From Glaciecola sp048820975 (GTDB taxonomy: Bacteria; Pseudomonadota; Gammaproteobacteria; Enterobacterales; Alteromonadaceae): a DNA stretch of 64,000 bases. Numbering within the stretch: position 1 is the first letter of the stretch; each line of letters starts with the position of its first letter. Positions 17,582-25,424 of this stretch are shown here, one piece after another. The notes beneath the pieces were generated by a model, which was given only the letters and a program-made list of their open reading frames with translations, had not been told where the DNA came from and did not search any database. Location: contig NZ_JBMEUF010000001.1 of NCBI RefSeq assembly GCF_048820975.1, positions 248,001 to 312,000 of the forward strand. Reading direction: 5' to 3'. The position numbers and the translations under genes are program-made.

Positions 17582-18352
17582 TTACTTTGGCGGCATTCTT
17601 AGCGCGCCGTCAAGGCGAATAGTTTCACCATTAATATAAGAATTTTCAAAAATATGCAGCGCTAATTTAGCAAATTCTTCCGGTAAGCCTAAGCGTTTGG
17701 GATGTTGAACATTACTTGCCAAGCCCTCTTGAACGTTCTCAGGCATGGCCAGTAGCATGGGGGTTCCCATAATACCTGGTGCAATTGAATTGACACGAAT
17801 ACCAGAGGCGGCTAGATCACGTGCCATAGGTAAGGTCAAGCCAATTAAGCCCGCCTTACTTGCAGCATACGCAGTTTGGCCAATTTGCCCTTCATAGCCC
17901 GCTACCGAAGCGGTATTGATAATAACACCGCGCTGACCATCTTCATTACTTGCTTCATTTTTAGCCATACTGGCGGCTACTAGTCGCGCAACGTTAAATG
18001 AGCCAATTAAATTAATATTAATAACCTTCGCAAAATCATCTAATGCAATGGCTTCACCTTGCCTATTTAGCATACGTTTGGCAGGAGCAATGCCCGCGCA
18101 ATTCACTAATAGCGAAATTCGTTCATCAGCTAAATCGTTGACTGCTTGTTCAACGCTTTCAACGTTAGTTACATCTACTTGCTTAAATGAGCATCGAGTA
18201 GGATGCAAAGTAAAAGAAATTTGTTTGCCTTGTTCTTGGTTAATGTCAAAAATACACACTTCCCAACCTGCGGCAATCAAAAAACTACTGGTGGCGTGTC
18301 CTAATCCAGAACAACCCCCAGTAACGATGGCAAATAATGGTGCTTGTTTCAT
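17582..18352 (-). CDS. Short-chain dehydrogenase/reductase (HSD17B10-like)
   Basis: NAD(P)-dependent oxidoreductase of the classical SDR family, 256 aa. The Rossmann motif TGGCSGLGHA lies near the N-terminus. FDIN (about residues 34-37) follows the second strand and its acidic Asp suggests NAD preference. The catalytic Ser is in NTASVAGYEG and Tyr/Lys in YAASK. The best likeness is to 3-hydroxyacyl-CoA dehydrogenase type 2/HSD10 enzymes, which act on short-chain hydroxyacyl-CoA in fatty or branched-chain amino-acid breakdown. The true substrate cannot be read from sequence, and no acyl-CoA genes are adjacent. It lies between the convergent Lon-like gene and yhbY, with its own upstream gap of 63 nt. 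Confidence 0.85.
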   Translation of the reverse strand: MKQAPLFAIVTGGCSGLGHATSSFLIAAGWEVCIFDINQEQGKQISFTLHPTRCSFKQVDVTNVESVEQAVNDLADERISLLVNCAGIAPAKRMLNRQGEAIALDDFAKVININLIGSFNVARLVAASMAKNEASNEDGQRGVIINTASVAGYEGQIGQTAYAASKAGLIGLTLPMARDLAASGIRVNSIAPGIMGTPMLLAMPENVQEGLASNVQHPKRLGLPEEFAKLALHIFENSYINGETIRLDGALRMPPK

Positions 18353-18415
18353 AAGTAATCCCTATTATTGTTATTATATGGTGCGTAACTTATGGGGTAC
18401 CTTTATATCTAAAAC

Positions 18416-18712
18416 TTAGGTACGTGGTAGTGAAATCTTTGCTTCTTTACTTGGTTTGTAAAGTACAAGTACGTGTCCAATGGCATGTACTTTTATCGCT
18501 TTTGTTTCGCCTATAATGGCTTCCATAATAAGCGCTTTTTCGTCACGGTCATCAGTGGGTACTTTTACTTTAATGAGTTCGTGGTGACTTAAGGCATTAT
18601 CAATTTCAGCTACTACGCCCTCAGTTAGTCCATTGTTTCCCAATTGAACGACTGGTTTCAGGGGGTGTGCTAAACCTTTTAAATACTGTTTTTGCTTGTT
18701 GGTTAACGTCAT
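18416..18712 (-). CDS. yhbY: Ribosome assembly RNA-binding protein YhbY
   Basis: CRM-domain RNA-binding protein associated with pre-50S ribosomal particles, 98 aa (E. coli 97). The N-terminal QKQYLKGLAHPLKPVVQLG with the following GLTEGV is the CRM signature, whose GxxG loop here reads LGNNGL. The basic C-terminal half and ALIMEAIIGETKAIKVHAIGHVLVLYK also fit. In E. coli it is divergent from rlmE-ftsH. Here the divergent neighbour is ftsH itself. Confidence 0.95.
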   Translation of the reverse strand: MTLTNKQKQYLKGLAHPLKPVVQLGNNGLTEGVVAEIDNALSHHELIKVKVPTDDRDEKALIMEAIIGETKAIKVHAIGHVLVLYKPSKEAKISLPRT

Positions 18713-19063
18713 GTTTTGCTAATTGCCTATTTTATGCTTTATTTAATCTTGATCTTTCTTATTCTACCCCCACTTTTAATGTAATGCGACTAATCTAAGT
18801 ATTTCGTTATTATTTATTACTTCTTAGGGCTTATTTATTTTACGTATTAAAGTGAACAAGTTATTTGGAACTAACGTATTATTTACAGTGTCGGAAGAAT
18901 GTGCGTGAATGTACAAGCACATTTCGTTTTATAAAGTCCCCAAGCCCGTCAGTTCAATGGTATCTAGTGGCGAAGGGCTGCAAAGTGTAGTAATCTTTGC
19001 AAATCGAGTATTAGCAGTAGCTAATAGAAGTAACTAGTTCGTCCTTAATAGAGGGTAATTGCG
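18713..19063. other. yhbY-ftsH divergent spacer; rlmE not found here
   Basis: This 351-nt spacer sits where many gammaproteobacteria carry rlmE (about 630 nt). No rlmE-length frame is present. The left two thirds are AT-rich and stop-rich and should hold the divergent promoters. A 42-codon frame at 18909-19037 encodes FYKVPKPVSS, faintly like the KVRKPxSSR near the RlmE C-terminus; it could be a remnant or chance. A GAGGG ribosome site for ftsH begins at 19051. Confidence 0.5.
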
Positions 19064-20995
19064 TTGAGCGACATGGCAAAAAATCTTATTTTATGGTTAG
19101 TCATAGCCGTTGTGCTGATGATGGTTTTTCAAGGCTTTAATGGTCAAACCACAAGCAGTGCACAAACTGACTACACAACGTTTTTGAAAGAAGTTGAACG
19201 CGGAAATATTAGCGAAGTCAAAATCGACAAAAACAAAATCACGGGTGTGAAGCGTAACAACGATGCATTTGTTACCTATATCCCATTACATGATGATAAA
19301 TTAATTGACGAATTGTACAAAAATGATGTGCGTGTATTTGGTCAAGAGCCTGAACAGCAATCGTTTTTATCGCAAATATTTATTTCATGGTTTCCCATGT
19401 TATTGCTTATTGGTGTATGGATTTTCTTCATGCGACAAATGCAGGGTGGCGGCGGCAAAGGCGCAATGTCATTCGGCAAAAGCAAAGCTCGCCTTCTGGG
19501 TGAAGACCAAATTAAAACCACGTTTGCTGATGTAGCAGGATGTGATGAAGCTAAGGAAGATGTATCTGAATTGGTAGATTTCCTACGCGATCCTACAAAA
19601 TTCCAAAAATTAGGCGGTAAAATTCCTAAGGGCGTTTTAATGGTAGGCCCACCTGGAACCGGTAAAACCTTGCTTGCTAAAGCGATTGCAGGCGAAGCTA
19701 AAGTCCCATTCTTTACCATTTCAGGTTCTGACTTTGTTGAAATGTTTGTAGGTGTGGGTGCATCTCGTGTACGTGACATGTTTGAGCAAGCGAAAAAATC
19801 ATCTCCTTGCATTATTTTCATTGATGAAATTGATGCAGTAGGGCGCCAACGTGGCGCAGGTTTAGGCGGCGGACACGACGAACGTGAGCAGACCCTAAAC
19901 CAGATGCTAGTTGAAATGGATGGTTTTGAAGGCCATGAGGGTATTATTGTAATTGCTGCAACTAACCGCCCTGACGTGCTTGACCCTGCACTGTTGCGTC
20001 CTGGCCGATTTGATCGCCAAGTAACTGTAGGTTTGCCAGACATTCGCGGGCGCGAACAAATTTTAAAAGTTCACATGCGTAAAGTGCCTATTGCTGATGA
20101 TGTTGAACCTTCAGTTATTGCGCGTGGAACACCAGGTTTCTCTGGTGCTGACTTAGCCAACCTTGTGAATGAAGCTGCTTTATTTGCAGCACGTTCTAAC
20201 AAACGTATGGTTGCTATGGAAGAATTTGATAAAGCAAAAGATAAAATCATGATGGGCTCTGAGCGTAAGAGCATGGTAATGTCGGAAGAAGAGAAAACCA
20301 TGACGGCTTACCACGAAGCTGGCCACGCGATTGTTGGAAGAGTTGTTCCTGAGCATGACCCTGTTTACAAGGTATCAATTATTCCTCGTGGGCGTGCGTT
20401 GGGGGTAACTATGTACCTGCCAGAGCAAGACCGTGTTAGTTATACTAAACGTCATTTAGAAAGCATGATTTCATCCTTGTATGGCGGCCGCTTAGCTGAA
20501 GAAATCATATACGGCGAAGATATGGTTACTACCGGTGCATCAAATGATATTGAACGTGCTACTGACATAGCCAAGAAAATGGTAACGCAGTGGGGCTTGT
20601 CGTCTAAATTAGGAGCGCAACTATACGCTGAAGAAGAAGGCGAAGTGTTCTTAGGTCGTTCTATGAGTAAATCTGCTAACGTTTCTGACGAAACGGCACG
20701 TTCAATTGATGCTGAAATAAAAAGCGTGATTGACCGCAACTATCAGCGTGCAGAGCAAATTTTGCGTGATAACATGGACGTATTACATGCGATGAAAGAT
20801 GCGCTTATGAAATATGAGACCATTGATGCCAAGCAAATTGATGACTTAATGGCTCGCAGAGAAGTTCGCCCACCTGCTGATTGGGGCAAGGCTGATAATT
20901 CTGATTCTGATAAACCTACTGGCGGTGCGTCAATGGATGTCGGTAAAGAAGATAAGCCAAAAGATGACGGTGAAACAAGCGGCGCTACGCACTAA
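19064..20995 (+). CDS. ftsH: ATP-dependent zinc metalloprotease FtsH
   Basis: Membrane-bound hexameric AAA+ protease that degrades damaged membrane proteins and regulators such as LpxC and sigma-32. It has 643 aa. The TTG at 19064 is chosen because GAGGG at 19051 is 8 nt upstream, whereas the nearby ATG at 19073 would be 17 nt away. Two TM segments (about 6-24 and 99-121) flank the periplasmic domain. Walker A GPPGTGKT is at 195-202, Walker B IIFIDEID near 250, followed by the SRH region. The zinc site is HEAGH at 417-421. The C-terminus is Asp/Lys/Gly-rich. A strong hairpin follows. The order ftsH-folP-glmM is conserved. Confidence 0.98.
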   Translation: MSDMAKNLILWLVIAVVLMMVFQGFNGQTTSSAQTDYTTFLKEVERGNISEVKIDKNKITGVKRNNDAFVTYIPLHDDKLIDELYKNDVRVFGQEPEQQSFLSQIFISWFPMLLLIGVWIFFMRQMQGGGGKGAMSFGKSKARLLGEDQIKTTFADVAGCDEAKEDVSELVDFLRDPTKFQKLGGKIPKGVLMVGPPGTGKTLLAKAIAGEAKVPFFTISGSDFVEMFVGVGASRVRDMFEQAKKSSPCIIFIDEIDAVGRQRGAGLGGGHDEREQTLNQMLVEMDGFEGHEGIIVIAATNRPDVLDPALLRPGRFDRQVTVGLPDIRGREQILKVHMRKVPIADDVEPSVIARGTPGFSGADLANLVNEAALFAARSNKRMVAMEEFDKAKDKIMMGSERKSMVMSEEEKTMTAYHEAGHAIVGRVVPEHDPVYKVSIIPRGRALGVTMYLPEQDRVSYTKRHLESMISSLYGGRLAEEIIYGEDMVTTGASNDIERATDIAKKMVTQWGLSSKLGAQLYAEEEGEVFLGRSMSKSANVSDETARSIDAEIKSVIDRNYQRAEQILRDNMDVLHAMKDALMKYETIDAKQIDDLMARREVRPPADWGKADNSDSDKPTGGASMDVGKEDKPKDDGETSGATH

Positions 20996-21018
20996 GTTTT
21001 CACGCAGTTAGTAAAATA

Positions 21019-21050
21019 CAACACCGACTTATGTCGGTGTTGCTCGTTTT
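21019..21050 (+). terminator. Terminator or attenuator between ftsH and folP
   Basis: A perfect 10-bp stem, CAACACCGAC (21019-21028) and GTCGGTGTTG (21033-21042), has a TTAT loop and is followed by CTCGTTTT. The short T-run suggests partial termination, which would lower folP-glmM expression relative to ftsH. Confidence 0.65.
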
Positions 21051-21104
21051 ATCGCAAAATTTTGTTTAAAAACACTTCAGAACCCACGCAAGGAAACGAT
21101 ATAT

Positions 21105-21944
21105 ATGTTGTTCAAAGGAACTGAAATTACCTTTGATAGCCCCCAAATAATGGGGATTTTAAATGTTACACCTGATTCTTTCTCAGATGGTGGCAAGTTT
21201 ACTAGTGCTTCATCTGCGCTTAAGCATGCGCTTGATATGGTTAATAGCGGCGCAACGTTTATTGACGTTGGAGGGGAGTCTACCCGCCCAGGCGCAAAAG
21301 AATTAAGCGTGCAAGAAGAGTTAGACCGAGTGCTTCCAGTTGTTGAGTTACTTAACGCTGAACTAGACACTATAATTTCAATAGATACCAGTAAGCCACA
21401 AGTTATGTTGGCTGCGGTGGAGGCGGGGGCGAGCTTAATTAACGATGTACGCGCTTTATCAGTCCCAAATGCGCTTGAAACAGCTGCGCACTTGGCAAAA
21501 TCTCATGGCGTACCAAGTTGCATAATGCACATGCAAGGTAGTCCGCAGAATATGCAAGAAGCGCCAGAGTATAATGACGTTGTGGCTGAAATAGTCGCGT
21601 TTTTCGAAAAACGATTAGCGCAATTAATTAAGGCTGGTTTTAGCTCCGAACAAATAATAATAGATCCAGGATTTGGCTTTGGCAAAACACTAGGTCATAA
21701 TTACGCAATTTTAAATCATTTGCGTCAGTTTACTGATTTAGGATTACCGGTTTTAGCTGGTATGTCACGTAAATCAATGATCGGGAACGTGATTAATAAG
21801 CCGGTAGATGAACGTTTAGCGGGAGACATAGCTGCAAGCACAATAGCGGCAATAAACGGAGCCAATATTATTCGTGTTCATGACGTTCAACAAACCGCTG
21901 ATGCAATGAAAATTGTGCAAATGGTTAGCAAGTTTAATAAATAA
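21105..21944 (+). CDS. folP: Dihydropteroate synthase FolP
   Basis: Condenses p-aminobenzoate with dihydropterin pyrophosphate in folate synthesis; the target of sulfonamides. It has 279 aa (E. coli 282). Family signatures are GILNVTPDSFSDGGKF (phosphate/pterin loop, about 16-31), FIDVGGESTRPGA (about 52-64), IDPGFGFGKT and the C-terminal IIRVHDV. No resistance-type insertion was recognised in the loops. It lies between ftsH and glmM, 9 nt before glmM. Confidence 0.97.
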   Translation: MLFKGTEITFDSPQIMGILNVTPDSFSDGGKFTSASSALKHALDMVNSGATFIDVGGESTRPGAKELSVQEELDRVLPVVELLNAELDTIISIDTSKPQVMLAAVEAGASLINDVRALSVPNALETAAHLAKSHGVPSCIMHMQGSPQNMQEAPEYNDVVAEIVAFFEKRLAQLIKAGFSSEQIIIDPGFGFGKTLGHNYAILNHLRQFTDLGLPVLAGMSRKSMIGNVINKPVDERLAGDIAASTIAAINGANIIRVHDVQQTADAMKIVQMVSKFNK

Positions 21945-21953
21945 GGAAAAGAC

Positions 21954-23294
21954 ATGTCGAAAAGACAGTATTTTGGAACCGACGGAATTCGCGGTAAAGT
22001 AGGCGAAAGCGTAATAAACCCAGAGTTTGTTACTAAGCTAGGTTGGGCCGCAGGGAAGGTGCTAGCCAATAGAGGCACTAACAAAGTGTTAATTGGTAAA
22101 GACACGCGTATAAGTGGTTATATGTTAGAGTCTTCATTAGAATCAGGCTTATCGGCTGCCGGTATTAACATTGGTCTACTAGGGCCCATGCCCACGCCTG
22201 CCATTGCATATTTAACAAAAACATTCCGCTCTGAAGCCGGTATTGTAATTTCAGCATCACATAATCCTTATTATGACAATGGTATTAAATTTTTCTCATC
22301 GACAGGGCACAAGTTAGATGACGAAATTGAATTAGCGATTGAACGCCAAATGCTTGAGCCGATGACCTGTGTTGAGTCTGATAAATTAGGCAAAGCAAGC
22401 AGGGTCAACGATGCTGCGGGGCGCTACATAGAATATTGTAAAGGCACATTCCCATCAGAATTGTCACTTTCTGGTATGAAAATAGTGGTGGATTGTGCCC
22501 ATGGCGCTACATACCATATTGCACCTAACGTACTAAGCGAATTAGGCGCACAAGTTATTGAGGTAGGTACTAAGCCTGACGGCTTAAACATTAACCATAA
22601 AGTAGGTGCTACTTCATTACGAACGACCATTGAAACGGTTAAGGAGCACGGTGCTGATTTAGGTTTCGCCCTTGACGGTGATGGCGACAGAATCATGATG
22701 GTTGATGAGAACGGCGAGGTGATTGATGGTGACCAAATCATCTTTATTATTGCCCGTGATGCATTGCGTTCAGGTAAATTAAAAGGTGGTGTTGTTGGTA
22801 CTAAGATGTCTAATCTTGGAATGGAGTTAGCGCTTAAGCAACTTGGAATACCGTTTGAACGAGCCGATGTAGGTGACCGCTATGTAATGGAACAGCTGTT
22901 GCAGAAAAATTGGTCTATAGGCGGTGAAAATTCAGGCCATGTACTTAATTTAGAATATGCGTCTACGGGTGATGGGATTGTTGCGGGTTTGCAAGTTATT
23001 GCTGCAATGCTTCGTGCTAATATGAGCTTAAGTGCAATTAACGCTGGATTTAAAAAGTTTCCTCAGCGCTTAATCAATGTTAAATTTTCTGCTGGTTCAC
23101 AAAACCCGCTGCTTGATAAACAAGTAATTGAAGCTGTTGAAGAAGCTGAAAAAGCAATGGACGGAACGGGCCGTGTATTACTTAGAAAAAGTGGCACTGA
23201 ACCGTTAATTCGGGTTATGGTTGAAGCGCAAAGCAAAGAAGATTCTGATAAATGGTCAGAGTTCATTGCGCAGCAGGTAAAAAATGTAAAGTAA
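21954..23294 (+). CDS. glmM: Phosphoglucosamine mutase GlmM
   Basis: Converts glucosamine-6-phosphate to glucosamine-1-phosphate, feeding UDP-GlcNAc for peptidoglycan and LPS. It has 446 aa (E. coli 445). The phosphorylated Ser102 lies in SASHNPYYDNG. The metal loop LDGDGDR is near residue 242, the sugar loop GGENSGH near 325, and the phosphate-binding RKSGTEPLIRVM is near the C-terminus. A GGAAAAG ribosome site precedes the ATG. It forms the usual folP-glmM pair. Confidence 0.98.
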   Translation: MSKRQYFGTDGIRGKVGESVINPEFVTKLGWAAGKVLANRGTNKVLIGKDTRISGYMLESSLESGLSAAGINIGLLGPMPTPAIAYLTKTFRSEAGIVISASHNPYYDNGIKFFSSTGHKLDDEIELAIERQMLEPMTCVESDKLGKASRVNDAAGRYIEYCKGTFPSELSLSGMKIVVDCAHGATYHIAPNVLSELGAQVIEVGTKPDGLNINHKVGATSLRTTIETVKEHGADLGFALDGDGDRIMMVDENGEVIDGDQIIFIIARDALRSGKLKGGVVGTKMSNLGMELALKQLGIPFERADVGDRYVMEQLLQKNWSIGGENSGHVLNLEYASTGDGIVAGLQVIAAMLRANMSLSAINAGFKKFPQRLINVKFSAGSQNPLLDKQVIEAVEEAEKAMDGTGRVLLRKSGTEPLIRVMVEAQSKEDSDKWSEFIAQQVKNVK

Positions 23295-23349
23295 TTCTAC
23301 TTTTTGTTGTTATCACGCTTGTATAATTGGGTGTGGTTAGTTAATATCA

Positions 23350-23368
23350 GCGCCGCTTTTCGCGGTGC
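23350..23368 (+). terminator. Small GC hairpin between glmM and tpiA
   Basis: GCGCCGC and GCGGTGC form a 7-bp stem (one G-T wobble) around TTTTC. It is followed by GTTCTAAATTTT. It may be a weak terminator after glmM or a 5' leader element of tpiA. A TATAAT-like hexamer lies about 30 nt upstream of it. Confidence 0.35.
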
Positions 23369-23396
23369 GTTCTAAATTTTGTAAATGGAGTTAATG

Positions 23397-24131
23397 ATGG
23401 CGAATGTACGCAAACCTATGGTTGCAGGCAATTGGAAAATGAATGGTTCTTTAGCTTTGTTAAAGTCATTCACTGACTCACTTGAGTCTAGTTCAACAAT
23501 CGACACAGTGCTTTGCTTACCCGCTCCGTATTTAACTGCAGCGTCTAAAGGTGATTTTGCTTTAGGGGCTCAAGATTGTAGTCAATTTGAATCGGGTGCA
23601 CATACTGGTGATATATCGGTGTCAATGCTTAAAGAATTAGGCGTTGAGTATATTATTATTGGTCACTCAGAACGTCGACAAGATCATGCCGAGAGCAATA
23701 TTGTTGTAGCTGAAAAGGTTCAAACCGTTATTAATGCAGGTTTAATACCTATTTTATGTGTAGGCGAACCTTTAGAAGTACGAGAAGCTAACCAGCAAAA
23801 TGAGTTTGTATTAGAACAACTACAAGCAGTGCAAACTATTTGCGGAAACGAATTTATAGACAACTGTGTAATAGCTTATGAACCGATTTGGGCAATAGGA
23901 ACGGGCAAAACAGCCTCTCCTGAACAAGCGCAAGAAGTACATAAATTTATTAGAACAGAGTTATTAAAATGGAATTCAAACGCTGCCAACACTCAGTTAT
24001 TGTATGGTGGCAGTGTAAACGCAAGCAATGCAGAAGCATTATTTGCAAATGAAGATATTGATGGTGGCCTAATTGGAGGCGCCAGTTTGAAATTAGAAGA
24101 TTTTGCTGCCATTTGTAAAGCAGCAGGATAA
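23397..24131 (+). CDS. tpiA: Triosephosphate isomerase TpiA
   Basis: Glycolytic enzyme interconverting dihydroxyacetone phosphate and glyceraldehyde-3-phosphate. I choose the ATG at 23397 (244 aa) because GGAG at 23387-23390 then has proper spacing; ATGs at 23385 and 23394 are too close. Catalytic parts are Lys in AGNWKMNG near the N-terminus, His in IIIGHSERR and Glu in AYEPIWAIGTG. The phosphate loop LYGGSVNASNA and GGLIGGASL follow. It is next to secG, as in many gammaproteobacteria, 10 nt before it. Confidence 0.97.
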   Translation: MANVRKPMVAGNWKMNGSLALLKSFTDSLESSSTIDTVLCLPAPYLTAASKGDFALGAQDCSQFESGAHTGDISVSMLKELGVEYIIIGHSERRQDHAESNIVVAEKVQTVINAGLIPILCVGEPLEVREANQQNEFVLEQLQAVQTICGNEFIDNCVIAYEPIWAIGTGKTASPEQAQEVHKFIRTELLKWNSNAANTQLLYGGSVNASNAEALFANEDIDGGLIGGASLKLEDFAAICKAAG

Positions 24132-24141
24132 GAGGATTTAT

Positions 24142-24528
24142 ATGTTATACGAGATTTTGTTAATCGCATATTTGATAGTAGCTATATTGTTGATAGGTTT
24201 TGTGCTTATTCAGCAAGGCAAGGGCGCAGATATGGGAGCATCTTTTGGTTCGGGCGGCTCAAACACCATTTTCGGTTCTGGTGGCTCAGCTAACTTTATG
24301 ACTCGTACAACGGCAATTTTAGCTACTTTGTTTTTTGCGATTAGTCTTGTTATTGGTGGTATTACCGCCGGCACAAGCGATACAACTGATGAGTTTGAAA
24401 CCATAACACCAGTAGTTGAAGATTCAGAAATTCCGAATGTTGAGGAAGCGCTAATTCCTGTAGAACAGGCCAGCGAAGAAGCACCGTCAAGTATCCCAAC
24501 TGACGATTCATCTGACCAACCTCAGTAG
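24142..24528 (+). CDS. secG: Preprotein translocase subunit SecG
   Basis: Small membrane subunit of the SecYEG channel. The ATG at 24142 is chosen (128 aa) with AGAGGA upstream; an earlier start at 24103 would overlap tpiA. Two TM helices flank the conserved IGFVLIQQGKGADMGASFG loop and the GSGGSNTIFGSGG stretch. The tail after about residue 80 is acidic and rich in Glu, Pro and Ser. tRNA-Leu follows 12 nt after the stop, as in E. coli secG-leuU. Confidence 0.96.
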   Translation: MLYEILLIAYLIVAILLIGFVLIQQGKGADMGASFGSGGSNTIFGSGGSANFMTRTTAILATLFFAISLVIGGITAGTSDTTDEFETITPVVEDSEIPNVEEALIPVEQASEEAPSSIPTDDSSDQPQ

Positions 24529-24540
24529 TCATAGTATTTT

Positions 24541-24627
24541 GCGGAAGTGGTGGAATTGGTAGACACGCCAGCTTGAGGGGCTGGTGGCCTAACGGCCGTG
24601 CGGGTTCAAGTCCCGCTTTCCGCACCA
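24541..24627 (+). tRNA. tRNA-Leu (anticodon GAG), CCA encoded
   Basis: An 87-nt tRNA with acceptor stem GCGGAAG/CTTTCCGC, a D-arm with GGTAGACACG and anticodon stem CCAGC/GCTGG around loop TTGAGGG, which gives anticodon GAG. It has a long variable arm (GGCCTAACGGCC region), the T-arm GCGGGTTCAAGTCCCGC, and discriminator A followed by encoded CCA. It is probably cotranscribed with secG and equivalent to E. coli leuU. Confidence 0.97.
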
Positions 24628-24631
24628 ATTA

Positions 24632-24668
24632 AAAAAAGCCCGTACTTAAATAAAGTACGGGCTTTTTT
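24632..24668. terminator. Strong bidirectional terminator after tRNA-Leu
   Basis: A-run plus GCCCGTACTT (24638-24647) pairs with AAGTACGGGC plus T-run (24653-24668) around an AAATA loop. It has poly-T on the + strand and, by symmetry, on the - strand, so it can end both the secG-tRNA transcript and the small membrane-protein gene that converges on it. Confidence 0.9.
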
Positions 24669-24672
24669 AGTC

Positions 24673-24999
24673 TTATTTTTTAATACTATCAATGAGGTTT
24701 TGTTCAGCGCAATGTTCGCGCAAGCGGTGTTTTAATTCTAGTATGTCTTTAGAATCTAGCGTGCTTACCCATTCTTGATAAAACTCTTGCGCTCGTTTGC
24801 TGCGAATTTGCTGAGTCACTAAAAGTAGAGCAATGCTCATAAGCATAAGCGCTACGCTTAGTAAGGCCCAGTGAGCCGCTAAGTCACTTAAAAAATATGC
24901 GGTACTAACTAATGCGCAAGTAGCGCTTGTACTGTAAAGTATCAAATACTCAGCAACGCAGCGTTTACTTTTAAAGTCATCTATTCTCATTAAAATCAT
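24673..24999 (-). CDS. Small two-TM membrane protein, unknown function
   Basis: A 108-aa protein that I do not recognise. Two hydrophobic segments (about residues 18-38 and 44-62) form a helical hairpin, followed by a soluble, charged C-terminal half (about 65-108) with Arg/Lys/Glu/Gln and a CAEQN stretch. The ATG at 24999 is used; an ATG three codons later is possible. It converges on the tRNA-Leu terminator and diverges from pnp. It occupies the place where E. coli continues with rimP-nusA-infB. Codon use looks like that of its neighbours, and its length with clear TM segments supports a real gene. Confidence 0.7.
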   Translation of the reverse strand: MILMRIDDFKSKRCVAEYLILYSTSATCALVSTAYFLSDLAAHWALLSVALMLMSIALLLVTQQIRSKRAQEFYQEWVSTLDSKDILELKHRLREHCAEQNLIDSIKK

Positions 25000-25424
25000 A
25001 ATTCATTCCCACCATCCCGGTGTGCAGCTAAACAAATACTTAAATTCCTGTTATGTAATTATCGACATTAAAATTGTGCAATAAAGCCCAATTGTCTATA
25101 TAAAGTTATTGTTTTAAATACTTATTATTAAACAACTATTCTCTTAATTACCTTTAAATACCCCCCGGTTTTGCCACCTTTTAGATGGGGAAACATCAAA
25201 GCTAACGAGATTAAAACGCGAAGTGCGAAGGCTAATAAAAGGTTTTTTGTGCAAAAACTTACCCGTTTGGAGAAAAGAAAGACTAGGGAAAAGGCAAATT
25301 TCCCTCAAAAAATTAAAAAATTCACTGTGAAAATAAGATTAATCGGTTGGTATTGACGATAGGGCGATATATACTATGCCTCGCATTTAATAAGCGAATA
25401 TATAAATAACTTAAAGGATAGAGT
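25000..25424. other. Spacer upstream of pnp
   Basis: There are 425 bases with no convincing gene. A Lys-rich frame at 25171-25356 starts with TTG, has no ribosome site and overlaps the pnp promoter, so I do not call it. A short inverted repeat, AGGGAAA (25285-25291) and TTTCCCT (25299-25305), lies upstream of the promoter. The rpsO gene that precedes pnp in most gammaproteobacteria is absent here. Confidence 0.6.
25347..25375 (+). promoter_or_regulatory. Probable sigma-70 promoter of pnp
   Basis: TTGGTA (25347-25352) is followed by 17 nt and then TATACT (25370-25375). This leaves a short leader of about 45 nt before the GTG start. The leader has a TCGC/GCGA mini-hairpin around 25380-25396. 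Confidence 0.6.

Noticed and set aside
18909..19037. 42-codon frame before ftsH as a gene
   Set aside because: No proper ribosome site and only a faint resemblance to the RlmE C-terminus; kept only as a possible remnant in the findings.
19342..20043. 233-aa minus-strand frame inside ftsH
   Set aside because: Antisense shadow of a strongly conserved coding region; low-complexity Ser/Pro/Arg composition.
25171..25356. Lys/Arg-rich 61-aa frame upstream of pnp
   Set aside because: It starts with TTG, has no ribosome site, overlaps the pnp promoter and its composition reflects the A-rich DNA.
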